NCBI GenBank assembly: GCA_009929485.1
Contig: SAAJ01000013.1
Location: forward strand, 1-64,000
Reading direction: 5' to 3'
DNA length: 64,000 nucleotides
Source: Negativicutes bacterium
GTDB lineage: Bacteria; Bacillota; Negativicutes; Anaeromusales; Anaeromusaceae
Of the stretch, positions 18,498 to 25,859 are shown piece by piece; position 1 is the stretch's first letter, and each line of letters begins with the position of its first letter. The position numbers and the translations under genes are program-made. The notes beneath the pieces were generated by a model, which saw only the letters and a list, made by a program, of their open reading frames with translations, was not told where the DNA came from and did no database searches.

Positions 18498-19214
18498 ATG
18501 TCGGAATATACCTATGTATCTCAGAAAAAATGTCCCATTTGTCAGAATGAGTTCGAAGCAACTCAGGTGAAAAGCCGAGTGCCTATGCGAGTGCAAGATA
18601 CGGACTTCTGCACACTTTTTAAAGATTTCAATCCTTATTTTTATAGTGTTTGGGTGTGTAATCATTGCGGCTATGCCGGTGCAGACAGTTGGTTCAGCGA
18701 ACCGGGGCCGGCGGCGGTAGAAAAAATTCGCGCGTTCTTAGCTGGTAGGGATGTGCATCTGGATCTGGGCGGAGAGCGTACCTTTGAAAAAGCGGTTAAC
18801 GCTTACAAGATGGCGATTTTCTATGCGGAACTTGTGAAGGCTCCAGCAAGCAGGCTGGGCGGGCTGCTGCTCAAACTGGCCTGGGTCTACCGCTTGGAAG
18901 GCAAGCAGGAAGAAGAGCGCGGTGTACTGGAAAAAGCGGTGGCGGCTTATGAAGAGGCTTTGTCGAAGGAACGGATGCCTATTGGCAATATGACGGAAGT
19001 GACGCTGACGTATCTGGTCGGCGAATTACTGCGGCGCCTTGGCAATTACCAGCGGGCTAAGCTGTATTTTAATCAAGTGATTTCTAATCCCCTGGCCCGG
19101 GGCGAGCGCAATGTCTTCAAAATGACACGTGATGCTTGGAATGAGATCCGTGAGGAAGAAAAACGGCAGAAAGAAGAAGAAGAAGCTCAAAAAGCAGAGA
19201 AAAACATGGCTTGA
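18498..19214 (+). CDS. DUF2225 zinc-ribbon/TPR-like protein
   Basis: Function unknown. The 238-residue cytoplasmic protein starts with a zinc-ribbon: CPIC near residue 13 and CNHCGYAGADSWF near residue 55 give two Cys pairs. A helical region (about 95-215) follows with TPR-like phrases such as VLEKAVAAYEEAL and LGNYQRAKLYFNQVI. The tail is a run of K/E (EEEKRQKEEEEAQKAEK) and is probably disordered or coiled coil. GGAG lies 13 nt before the ATG at 18498, a wide spacing. It has its own promoter. Confidence 0.85.
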   Translation: MSEYTYVSQKKCPICQNEFEATQVKSRVPMRVQDTDFCTLFKDFNPYFYSVWVCNHCGYAGADSWFSEPGPAAVEKIRAFLAGRDVHLDLGGERTFEKAVNAYKMAIFYAELVKAPASRLGGLLLKLAWVYRLEGKQEEERGVLEKAVAAYEEALSKERMPIGNMTEVTLTYLVGELLRRLGNYQRAKLYFNQVISNPLARGERNVFKMTRDAWNEIREEEKRQKEEEEAQKAEKNMA

Positions 19215-19219
19215 ACGGA

Positions 19220-19248
19220 TTGTAATTTTTGCCGAACTTATGTATAAT
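19220..19248 (+). promoter_or_regulatory. promoter of tRNA-Ala
   Basis: TTGTAA (19220-19225) and a perfect TATAAT (19243-19248), spacer 17 bp, about 30 bp before the tRNA. Confidence 0.7.
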
Positions 19249-19279
19249 AAATCTCGGCGGTTATCAATGCCGCATCTAT

Positions 19280-19355
19280 GGGGGCGTAGCTCAGATGGGA
19301 GAGCGTTTGGTTCGCATTCAAAAGGTCAGGGGTTCGATTCCCCTCGTCTCCACCA
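19280..19355 (+). tRNA. tRNA-Ala (anticodon CGC)
   Basis: A 76-nt cloverleaf. The acceptor arm GGGGGCG pairs with CGTCTCC and contains the alanine identity pair G3:U70. The anticodon loop TTCGCAT gives CGC between TTTGG and TCAAA arms (one G-U pair). The T arm is GGGGTTCGATTCCCC and CCA is encoded. A decayed integrated island lies immediately downstream, and tRNA 3' ends are common integration targets. I found no second copy of the tRNA 3' end within the window. Confidence 0.95.
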
Positions 19356-19363
19356 AGTAATCT

Positions 19364-19450
19364 ACCATCTATTGATAAAACGATTTTTATCAATAGATGG
19401 TTTTTGTTTTGCCCGAAAGTGCTGTAATTACGGTGCTTTCGGGCTTTTTT
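19364..19450 (+). terminator. two consecutive terminators after tRNA-Ala
   Basis: First hairpin: ACCATCTATTGATAAAA with its complement (19364-19401), then TTTTTG. Second hairpin: GCCCGAAAG (19411-19419) with CTTTCGGGC (19436-19444), then T6. Confidence 0.85.
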
Positions 19451-19525
19451 GTTTTCCGCTATAGGTGTTTTGCAGGCCTTTTCCGGAGGGCCGTTGATTT
19501 GCACCAGTCTTTATCGGCGGCTTAC

Positions 19526-19625
19526 TTTTAACGATTCTATGGCAAATCGTTAAATTTGAACCGAAGATAGGGGTATCTTTTAACGATTCGCGAAAAGGGT
19601 GTGCATTGAACCTTGCCGTTAAAAG
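19526..19625. repeat. TTTTAACGATT repeat cluster at the island edge
   Basis: TTTTAACGATT occurs at 19526-19536 and 19578-19588. Inverted versions are AAATCGTTAAA (19544-19554) and GTTAAAAG (19618-19625). Spacing is about 52 bp between direct copies. The cluster lies between the tRNA terminators and the recombinase tail, where recombinase or excision-factor sites of an integrative element would be expected. Confidence 0.45.
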
Positions 19626-19635
19626 ATAATTGTCG

Positions 19636-19668
19636 AGGAAAAAACAGCCCACCCGAAGGTGAGCCGTG
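19636..19668 (-). terminator. terminator of the recombinase remnant
   Basis: On the minus strand GGCTCACC-ttcg-GGTGGGC forms a tight hairpin followed by T6. It lies 10 nt past the remnant's stop codon. Confidence 0.8.
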
Positions 19669-19678
19669 GTTTTAAAGA

Positions 19679-19945
19679 TTATGCTGTAACTTCCGAACCG
19701 TTTTTAAACCTGAATGTCATCGTGCCATCCTGAGCCACCGTGGCGGTATCGGTGACAGCCAGCCATAATTTTTCGTCAAAATCGGTGATGACAAGGGGGC
19801 GGCTTTTGATGTCCTTAATAAAACCATCGATGGTTCTTGCCTTGCCGAGTCTCTCTCTCTCTCTCTTGGTGGCTTCCAATTCATCTACACGCTCCGTGAC
19901 TTTGTGTTGGCGCTCAAGGTAGGCACTGCTGCGCTCAGACCAAGG
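19679..19945 (-). pseudogene. C-terminal tail of a large serine recombinase
   Basis: About 85 codons remain. They give a coiled coil (LERQHKVTERVDELEATK, then RERERLGKARTIDGFIKDI) and the closing ITDFDEKLWLAVTDTATV and TMTFRFKNGSE, the usual end of large serine recombinases of integrative elements. Going upstream the frame meets a stop near 19958, and the opposite strand there already encodes a DNA methylase fragment, so the catalytic and DNA-binding domains are lost by deletion. Its own terminator is kept. Two shorter remnants of the same tail lie at 22560 and 23779. Confidence 0.8.
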
Positions 19946-19956
19946 ACAGCTTTGTC

Positions 19957-20976
19957 ATGGGACGCTCGCCGTATCAATGGCAACACGAGCCGATTCTCTA
20001 TGGCTGGCTCAAAACAGGAACACACAAATGGTACGCAGGACGCAGCGAAGCTACCATCTGGAACTTCGCCAAGCCCAAAAAGAACAGCGATCACCCCACG
20101 AGTAAGCCCCTGGACCTACTCGCATATCCGATAAATAATAGTAGCCAAGCCAACGGCATCGTCCTTCCCATGGAGACGGTGCAAGCAGCCTACGAACAAG
20201 CCAAACAGAATCCCGCAGAAGAGATGCACTTTCGGCAGTTTCGCTTAAATGAGTGGTGTAACGCCGATATTAGGTGGATGCCGATGGACAAATGGGATGT
20301 CTGCGGTGAGGATTTGAACCCGGAGGACTACGAGGGGCGTGAATGCTACTGTGGCCTGGATTTGTCTTCTACAGGCGACTTGACCGCGCTTGTTCTGGTA
20401 TTTCCACCTGGTCCGGGCGACGCGAAGTACACAATCTTGCCGTTCTACTGGCTGCCGGAGGATGTGATTGACCTGCGCACGCGCCGCGATCACGTTCCTT
20501 ATGCCGTGTGGAAGAAGATGGGCGTGTTCAACACCACCGAGGGCAATGTCGTGGACTATGACTACAATGTAGCGTTCATCGCTAAGCTTACGGAGCGTTT
20601 TCGCATTCGTGAGATTGCCTATGATCGCTATGGGGCGGAGAAAATACGTCGAGATCTTGAGGAACTGGGAGCCGAACACGGTTTTGTGGTATTTCCTTTT
20701 GGTCAAGGCTTTATATCGATGTCCCCTCCATCAAAGGACTTTTTTCAGTTCGTCATGGAAGGACGGATTCGGCACGGCCGTCACCCAGTGCTCGATTGGA
20801 ACATGGCGAACGTCATTGTTGACCAGGACGCGGCGGGCAACATCAAACCCAACAAAAAGAAATCTACTGAAAAGATTGATGGCGTGGTTGCGCTTGTCAT
20901 GGGGCTTGCCAGAGCTACCATTGGCGGCGGAGTCGCAGAAAGCGTTTACGACGGGAGAGGGATTTTGTTTGTGTAA
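19957..20976 (+). pseudogene. chimeric phage remnant: DNA methylase C-terminus fused to terminase nuclease domain
   Basis: A 339-codon open frame made of two unrelated parts. Codons 1 to about 63 (SPYQWQHEPILYGW ... DHPTSKPLDLLAYPINNSS) are the C-terminal end of a phage-type adenine or cytosine-N4 methylase. In-frame sequence before the ATG (DSFVMGRS) continues the methylase, so 19957 is not a true start. From about codon 66 (VLPMETVQAAYEQAK ... YCGLDLSSTGDLTALVLVF ... IREIAYDRYGAEKIR) it is the nuclease half of a large terminase, with the Asp of GLDLSSTGD, ending in KKKSTEKIDGVVALVMGLARA. The joint is in frame. No ribosome site was found, so expression is doubtful. Confidence 0.75.
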
Positions 20977-20994
20977 TTTTCAAATATGTAATTG

Positions 20995-21030
20995 TTGAGC
21001 GTTGCGGCATAATTGTGGTATAATTAAGCC
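20995..21030 (+). promoter_or_regulatory. promoter and dyad operator of the toxin-antitoxin pair
   Basis: TTGAGC (20995-21000) and TATAAT (21019-21024) are 18 bp apart. The imperfect dyad GGCaTAATT...AATTAaGCC (21006-21030) covers the -10, the usual place for toxin-antitoxin autorepression. Confidence 0.6.
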
Positions 21031-21050
21031 ATAAAAGGGGGCTGATGATT

Positions 21051-21311
21051 ATGCCACAAATCATTCCAATTCGGGATTTGAAAAATACCAGCGAAATATC
21101 ACAAAGGTGCCACGCAGCCAACGAACCTATTTTTGTTACGAAAAACGGTTATGGAGACATGGTAATCATGAGCATAAAAATGTACGAAGAGAAGATGGCT
21201 ATGCTTGATGTTTATAGCAAACTTGCTGAAGCTGAAAAACAACAAGCAGAAGGAAAAATGCTTGATGGTGACAGTTCGTTAAAAAGCCTAAGAGAAAAAT
21301 ATAATGTATAA
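21051..21311 (+). CDS. Phd/YefM-type antitoxin
   Basis: An 86-residue protein with the Phd/YefM N-terminal DNA-binding fold (IIPIRDLKNTSEISQRCHAANEPIFVTKNGYGDMVIMS, shown here in parts) and a flexible C-terminus that would clamp the toxin. It should repress its own promoter and neutralise the next gene's product. The ATG at 21051 lies 9 nt after AGGGGG; the ATG at 21045 is too close. It overlaps the toxin gene by 8 bp. Both frames are intact although surrounded by phage debris. Confidence 0.88.
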   Translation: MPQIIPIRDLKNTSEISQRCHAANEPIFVTKNGYGDMVIMSIKMYEEKMAMLDVYSKLAEAEKQQAEGKMLDGDSSLKSLREKYNV

Positions 21312-21612
21312 GCTGGTCATAACAGAACTTGCACATCAAGACTTGGATCGCATTGTTTCGTACATCGTCGTACAATTGTCCAACTCTAAAGCAGCTGGAG
21401 ATTTTCTTGATGAAGTGACAGCTTGTTACGGATTTTTGAAAAGTACCCCGATGATGTACGAACGGTGCCAAGATAGGCGGCTGGGGGAAGAAGGGTACCG
21501 GAAAGCGGTAATTAAGAATTACGTGCTTGTGTATAAAATCAGTGAAGAGTCTAAAACGGTTAGTATTATGCGTTTTTTCTATGGTGCGCAGGATTACACG
21601 AAGTTAATATGA
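21304..21612 (+). CDS. RelE/ParE-family toxin
   Basis: A 102-residue protein with the ParE/RelE fold: YKLVITELAHQDLDRIVSYI, a helical hairpin, then GYRKAVIKNYVLVYKISEES and the last strand SIMRFFYGAQDY. ParE members poison gyrase while RelE members cut ribosome-bound mRNA; which applies cannot be told. It starts inside the antitoxin gene (8-bp overlap), so it is translated from the same mRNA. Confidence 0.87.
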   Translation: MYKLVITELAHQDLDRIVSYIVVQLSNSKAAGDFLDEVTACYGFLKSTPMMYERCQDRRLGEEGYRKAVIKNYVLVYKISEESKTVSIMRFFYGAQDYTKLI

Positions 21613-21687
21613 TGTATTATAAGCGATTTAAAGCATCTGAATTTATTTACAGGTGCTTTTTTCATGCCCATTTTTAGGAGGTGACTC

Positions 21688-21951
21688 ATGAAAATCCCTT
21701 TTTTATCAAGACTATTTCAAACAAGAGCCAGTCCGAATAATAGCTTTTGGGGCAGCGCCTACAGCTTTTTCTTTGGCTCAAGTTCCAGCGGCAAGACGGT
21801 AAATGAGCGAACGGCGCTGCAAACCACAGCAGTCTATGTTCCGGCTATCGCGTCGGAGGCAAAAACTATTGCCTTTGGTGATTTCAGCTACTACTGGGTG
21901 GCGGACCGGCAGGGTCGAGCATTCCAACGTCTTAACGAACTCTATTCCTAA
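21688..21951 (+). pseudogene. chimeric phage remnant: portal N-terminus fused to major capsid C-terminus
   Basis: An 87-codon frame behind a strong AGGAGGTGA site. Codons 1 to about 49 (MKIPFLSRLFQTR ... SSGKTVNERTALQTTAVY) are the start of an HK97-type portal protein. From about codon 50 (PAIASEAKTIAFGDFSYYWVADRQG, RAFQRLNELYS) it is the C-terminal part of an HK97-type major capsid protein. The rest of portal, protease and capsid are missing and the junction is in frame. The product could be made but cannot assemble a head. Confidence 0.75.
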
Positions 21952-22052
21952 TAGGCGAAAGTCAGGGGGCTTTGCGTAAAAGTATGGATTGGAAGAGTCC
22001 AAACGCATCAATTTATTAGATGCATTTCGCATTGAAGCCGTGACACTTCCTA

Positions 22053-22202
22053 TTAAAGCTGACGAGGAGAAGTGCCATAGTACTGTTTAAAGGCCTTATA
22101 GAAATTGCTGCTATTACTGTATCCAAGCATATCAGCAATTTTTTCAATGGAAAGATCCGTATGATCCAATAATAGCTTGGCTTTTCGCATGCGTGATTCA
22201 GC
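22053..22202 (-). pseudogene. C-terminal HTH remnant of an AraC-family regulator
   Basis: About 50 codons ending at the stop at 22053: MRKAKLLLDHTDLSIEKIA, DMLGYSNSSNFYKAFKQYYG, TSPRQL. This is the second helix-turn-helix of AraC-family regulators. The N-terminal side is cut by the flavin-reductase fragment on the other strand. Confidence 0.8.
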
Positions 22203-22487
22203 TAGCAGAACTTATAATGATGATGGAACCGTGAATGTGATGAATTTGCATGAGTGTATGAGGACGAATGCCGGTGATCTCGCATTATGTATTGGTCCAC
22301 GTAGTAAGACGCATGAGAACATTAAAAAGAGACGCGCATTTACGGTTGCACTGGTTAATCAGAATTTGATAGAAGAAGTGGATTACTTTGGAATTGTATC
22401 CGGCCATAGAGTTCCTGAAAAATTTGCAAAAACAGGCTTGAAGGCTGTAAAAAGTGAACGCGTCAATGCACCTAGTGTCGGTGGTTG
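22203..22487 (+). pseudogene. internal fragment of a flavin-reductase-like FMN-binding protein
   Basis: About 95 codons read CMRTNAGDLALCIGPRSK, THENIKKRRAFTVALVNQNL, DYFGIVSGHRVPEKFAKTGL and VNAPSV. This follows the flavin reductase domain from its mid-part to near its end but lacks the N-terminal FMN-binding segment. The frame is open back to 22177 across the joint with the AraC fragment, and no ribosome site is seen. Confidence 0.65.
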
Positions 22488-22559
22488 AACTATTACAAAA
22501 ACATGCGTTGTATTTGCGCCTTAACAGTTGCCAATATACAAAGCCGTAGAAATTAAATA

Positions 22560-22601
22560 TTATGCTGTAATTTCCGAACCGTTTTTAAATTTGAATGTAC
22601 C
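22560..22601 (-). pseudogene. second recombinase tail remnant
   Basis: Fourteen codons, GTFKFKNGSEITA plus stop, match the end of the recombinase remnant at 19679 (MTFRFKNGSEVTA) and share its nucleotide sequence across the stop codon. Confidence 0.65.
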
Positions 22602-22717
22602 ATGGCCAGGATGGAGAAAATCAGGAAGCCTTGTTCTGGCCTGTTCTAATTAAGGGGATAAGCCCACGAACCACTTCGGCGGCACTCTGCTTTTTTTTAA
22701 TGGTTTTGCTTTGGTTG

Positions 22718-22748
22718 TTGACCTTGCCCTAACGGGAAGTTGTATACT
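22718..22748 (+). promoter_or_regulatory. MerR-type promoter with 19-bp spacer
   Basis: TTGACC (22718-22723) and TATACT (22743-22748) are 19 bp apart. The spacer holds CTTGCCCTAACGGGAAG, a dyad of the kind bound by MerR-family activators that untwist over-long promoters. It is 48 bp upstream of the merR-type gene, so autoregulation is expected. Confidence 0.75.
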
Positions 22749-22796
22749 AATCTTAACCTAGGTTGCTTGGAAAAAATAAGTCTTGGGGGTAATTTG

Positions 22797-23597
22797 ATGC
22801 TGCCTATAGGCGAATTTTCAAAAATATGTAACGTTACAACCAAAACACTAAGATATTATGATGAAATCGGTTTGCTTAAGCCGGCTATTGTCAACGAGCA
22901 TAACGGCTACCGCTACTATGATGTTGCGCAACTCAAAACGATTCTTTTTATCAACAAACTGAAAACGTATTGCTTCTCACTAGAAGAAATAGAGGAAGTG
23001 TTGAGAGACCAAAGCGAGGAAAAATTATCTCGACTGATCAGGCAAAAGCAAAAACTTATTCGGGAAAAAATGGAAAACTATAATTATGTCCTACATCAAC
23101 TCAATGAAGATATTCTAAACTTGGAAAGGGGTATAGACCTTATGGCATATTTAGATAATATCAAAGTGGAACTGATTGAAACAGAGCCGAAAAATATTCT
23201 GTTTTCACGGCAAAAAATGAGTATTGATGAATACTGTAAATATTTCGGCAAACTGTTTGCAGCTGTAGCGAAAGAACAATTGACATGCATTGGAGCACCT
23301 ATCGCTATTTATCACGATGAGGAATTTGATCCAACAAATAATGATACTGAAATTGCCATTCCTATTGTTGAAAGAGTAAAAGGAACCCGTGAATTAGCGG
23401 GCGGATTATGTGTGAAAGGGGTGCATAAAGGTCCGTATTCAGAGTTGCCGTCCACATATGCAAAAATAGTGCAGTGGATGGAGACTGATAAATACAAATT
23501 AGTCGCTCCACCCTATGAAATTTATGTAACAGACCCTGAAAAGACGATTTCTCCAGAGGATTATATTACTGAAATATATTTTCCTGTGAAGAAGTAA
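22797..23597 (+). CDS. MerR-family regulator with GyrI-like effector domain
   Basis: A 266-residue transcription regulator of the BmrR/TipA type. Residues 1-70 are the MerR DNA-binding domain (IGEFSKICNVTTKTLRYYDEIGL, shown in part; then NGYRYYD). A long coiled coil follows (about 80-110). Residues 120-265 are a GyrI-like ligand-binding domain (GLCVKGVHKGPYSEL, YEIYVTDPEKT, YITEIYFPVKK). The start is the ATG at 22797 after GGGGGT. No efflux gene is adjacent, so its target is not obvious. It is more AT-rich than neighbouring chromosomal genes and sits in the decayed island. Confidence 0.88.
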   Translation: MLPIGEFSKICNVTTKTLRYYDEIGLLKPAIVNEHNGYRYYDVAQLKTILFINKLKTYCFSLEEIEEVLRDQSEEKLSRLIRQKQKLIREKMENYNYVLHQLNEDILNLERGIDLMAYLDNIKVELIETEPKNILFSRQKMSIDEYCKYFGKLFAAVAKEQLTCIGAPIAIYHDEEFDPTNNDTEIAIPIVERVKGTRELAGGLCVKGVHKGPYSELPSTYAKIVQWMETDKYKLVAPPYEIYVTDPEKTISPEDYITEIYFPVKK

Positions 23598-23643
23598 AAT
23601 AAAGACGAGAGGCCTTTGCTATGGAGGTCTCTCGTCTTTATTT
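23597..23643 (+). terminator. terminator of the MerR gene
   Basis: AAATAAAGACGAGAG pairs with CTCTCGTCTTTATTT; the stem begins inside the stop codon. Confidence 0.85.
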
Positions 23644-23778
23644 GAAAAATATGTAGCTGAATGACTCAACTTTCGCACCTCAAAAATAACTTTAAAGCCT
23701 TGCTGTTCATGTGGTAAAAGATACAAACCAGCGCTATGGCACAGGCAGAAGCGAACGCTAAAAGAACTATACCAGGCG

Positions 23779-23835
23779 CCATTCTTAAACCGGAATACCA
23801 TTGTGTTGTCCTGAGCTATGTTGCGTGTGTTGCGA
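23779..23835 (-). pseudogene. third recombinase tail remnant
   Basis: Minus-strand codons read IAQDNTMVFRFKNG, matching VAQDGTMTFRFKNG of the remnant at 19679. The flanks diverge. Otherwise the 300-bp gap before ettA shows only its ribosome site region. Confidence 0.55.
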
Positions 23836-23905
23836 TGACGGGGTATGTTATAATTATATGCAGATAATTGCACTCGTTTTTATAAAAAACTTAAGAGGTG
23901 AGTAA

Positions 23906-25588
23906 ATGAGTCAAGAAATAGACAAAATTATTTATTCCATGATCCGTGTATCTAAAAAACACGGGCAGAAAGAAGTCCTCAAGGATATTTCGCTCTCTTA
24001 TTTTTACGGAGCAAAAATTGGTGTGCTGGGTCTGAACGGATCCGGCAAAAGCTCGCTCCTTAAAATACTGGCTGGCGAAGATCAGAGCTTTGAAGGTAAG
24101 ACCGTTCTCGCTCCCGGCTACACCATCGGTTACCTTCCTCAGGAACCGTTGGTGGATGAAACCCGCACCGTGCGCGAGGTGGTGGAAGAAGGCTTAGCGG
24201 AACTGGTTCAGATTCGTGACGAGTACGAAGCCATCAACGCCAAATTTTTCGAGCCCATGGAACCGGATGAAATGGACGCGCTTATCACCCGCCAGGGTGA
24301 AGTGCAGGATCTTATGGACAGTAAGGATGTCTGGGAACTCGACTCCAGGCTTGAAATGGCCATGGACGCCTTGCGCTGCCCTCCGCCGGACACATCGGTT
24401 TCGGTGATTTCGGGCGGTGAACGCCGTCGGGTGGCCTTGTGCCGCCTGCTGCTGAAAAACCCGGACATCCTGCTGCTGGACGAACCCACCAACCACCTGG
24501 ACGCTGAATCGGTATCCTGGTTGGAACGTTTCTTAAAAACTTTCCCCGGTACTGTAATTGCCGTAACCCATGACCGTTACTTCCTTGACAACGTGGCTGG
24601 CTGGATTCTTGAACTTGATCGCGGTCGCGGCATTCCCTGGCAGGGCAATTACTCTTCCTGGCTGGAACAAAAGCAACAACGTCTGGCCAATGAAGAAAAA
24701 AGCGAATCCGAACGTCAGAAGACCTTGGCCCGCGAACTTGAGTGGATCCGCATGGCCCCCAAAGGACGCCACGCCAAGAGCAAAGCCAGGATCAACGCTT
24801 ATGAAGCCCTGCTTTCACATGAGTCTGAACGCTTGGGCAAGGATTTGGAAATATACATTCCACCGGGTCCGCGCTTGGGCAAGATTGTCATTGAAGCCGA
24901 AAATGTCAGCAAAGCTCTGGGCGATAAAGTGCTCGTGGAAAACATGAGCTTCATGATTCCCGCTGGAGCCATCGTCGGTATCATCGGCCCAAACGGAGCC
25001 GGTAAAACCACGCTTTTCAAGATGGTAACCGGACAGGAAAAGCCAGACAGCGGTACCCTGAAAGTCGGCGAAACCGTTAAGCTGGCTTACGTGGATCAAA
25101 ACCGCGACTCCCTTGAACCCGAAAAAACCGTCTACGAAGTTATCAGCGACGGCAACGACGTTATCAAGCTGGGCAGCCGCGAGATTAACTCTCGGGCTTA
25201 TTGCGCGCGCTTCAACATCATGGGGCAGGACCAGCAAAAGAAAGTGGATGTGCTGTCCGGCGGTGAACGCAACCGCGTTCATCTGGCCAAGATGCTGAAA
25301 ACCGGGGCCAACGCAATCCTCCTTGACGAACCAACCAACGACCTCGACGTGAACACCATGCGCGCCCTGGAAGATGCATTGGAGAACTTTGCCGGTTGCG
25401 TGTTGGTCATCAGCCATGATCGCTGGTTCCTTGATCGCATCGCGAGTCACATCATGGCTTTTGAGGGTGATTCCGTCGTGACCTTCTTTGAGGGGAACTA
25501 CTCGGAGTACGAAGCCGATCGCAAAAAACGCCTTGGCAAAGAAGCCGATCAGCCGCATCGACTGAAGTTTAGAAAACTTACCCGCTAG
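23906..25588 (+). CDS. ettA: energy-dependent translational throttle protein EttA (ABC-F)
   Basis: Soluble ABC-F ATPase that binds the ribosomal E site and gates the first elongation step according to ATP/ADP ratio. The 560-residue protein, close to E. coli EttA in length, has two ATPase cassettes. The first has GLNGSGKSS, ISGGERRRVAL and LLLDEPTNHLDA; the second has GPNGAGKTT, LSGGERNRVHL and LLDEPTNDLD. The arm region and the interdomain linker (WIRMAPKGRHAKSKARI) are intact. GAGGTGAG precedes the ATG. Codon choice (GAACCC, ACCAAC, CTGGAC, many NNC codons) differs from the NNG/NNT-biased neighbours and looks deltaproteobacterial, suggesting transfer. Confidence 0.93.
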   Translation: MSQEIDKIIYSMIRVSKKHGQKEVLKDISLSYFYGAKIGVLGLNGSGKSSLLKILAGEDQSFEGKTVLAPGYTIGYLPQEPLVDETRTVREVVEEGLAELVQIRDEYEAINAKFFEPMEPDEMDALITRQGEVQDLMDSKDVWELDSRLEMAMDALRCPPPDTSVSVISGGERRRVALCRLLLKNPDILLLDEPTNHLDAESVSWLERFLKTFPGTVIAVTHDRYFLDNVAGWILELDRGRGIPWQGNYSSWLEQKQQRLANEEKSESERQKTLARELEWIRMAPKGRHAKSKARINAYEALLSHESERLGKDLEIYIPPGPRLGKIVIEAENVSKALGDKVLVENMSFMIPAGAIVGIIGPNGAGKTTLFKMVTGQEKPDSGTLKVGETVKLAYVDQNRDSLEPEKTVYEVISDGNDVIKLGSREINSRAYCARFNIMGQDQQKKVDVLSGGERNRVHLAKMLKTGANAILLDEPTNDLDVNTMRALEDALENFAGCVLVISHDRWFLDRIASHIMAFEGDSVVTFFEGNYSEYEADRKKRLGKEADQPHRLKFRKLTR

Positions 25589-25633
25589 GAAGCTGCTGAA
25601 AACCCCGGATGTTTGCAGTCAAAAATCCGGGGG

Positions 25634-25694
25634 GGTGCAATAATGCTGCGTGGTGCAATAATGCTGCGTGGTGCAATAATGCTGCGTGGTGCAA
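25634..25694 (+). repeat. 18-bp tandem repeat, 3.4 copies
   Basis: GGTGCAATAATGCTGCGT occurs at 25634-25651, 25652-25669 and 25670-25687, identical in all three, with a partial fourth. Being a multiple of three it encodes repeated MLRGAI in a 44-codon frame from 25643, but nothing else supports coding. Confidence 0.9.
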
Positions 25695-25792
25695 GGTGGT
25701 GCATTGCATCAATAAGTAATTACAGTGCCAGTGATTTCAAGGGTTTGCGGAGATGCAGGCCTTTTTTAATGTGCTAAAAATGCATTTGTAGC

Positions 25793-25859
25793 CCTCTTAA
25801 ATAGAACAGCCGGCAATCACGCCTAGATGACGTGATTGCCGGCTGTTCTATTTAAGAGG
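25793..25859. terminator. perfect 29-bp inverted repeat at the end of the GntR gene
   Basis: CCTCTTAAATAGAACAGCCG (left arm begins 25793) continues to 25821. After a nine-base loop its exact complement runs 25831-25859. The right arm includes the GntR stop codon and last codons. It should act as a strong transcription stop in both directions and closes the foreign island. Confidence 0.8.

Noticed and set aside
19129-19464. 111-codon frame across tRNA-Ala
   Set aside because: It runs through the tRNA and its terminators, so it cannot be a real gene.
25643-25777. 44-codon frame containing MLRGAI repeats
   Set aside because: The protein-like pattern is a consequence of the 18-bp repeat being a multiple of three; the remainder has no coding signal.
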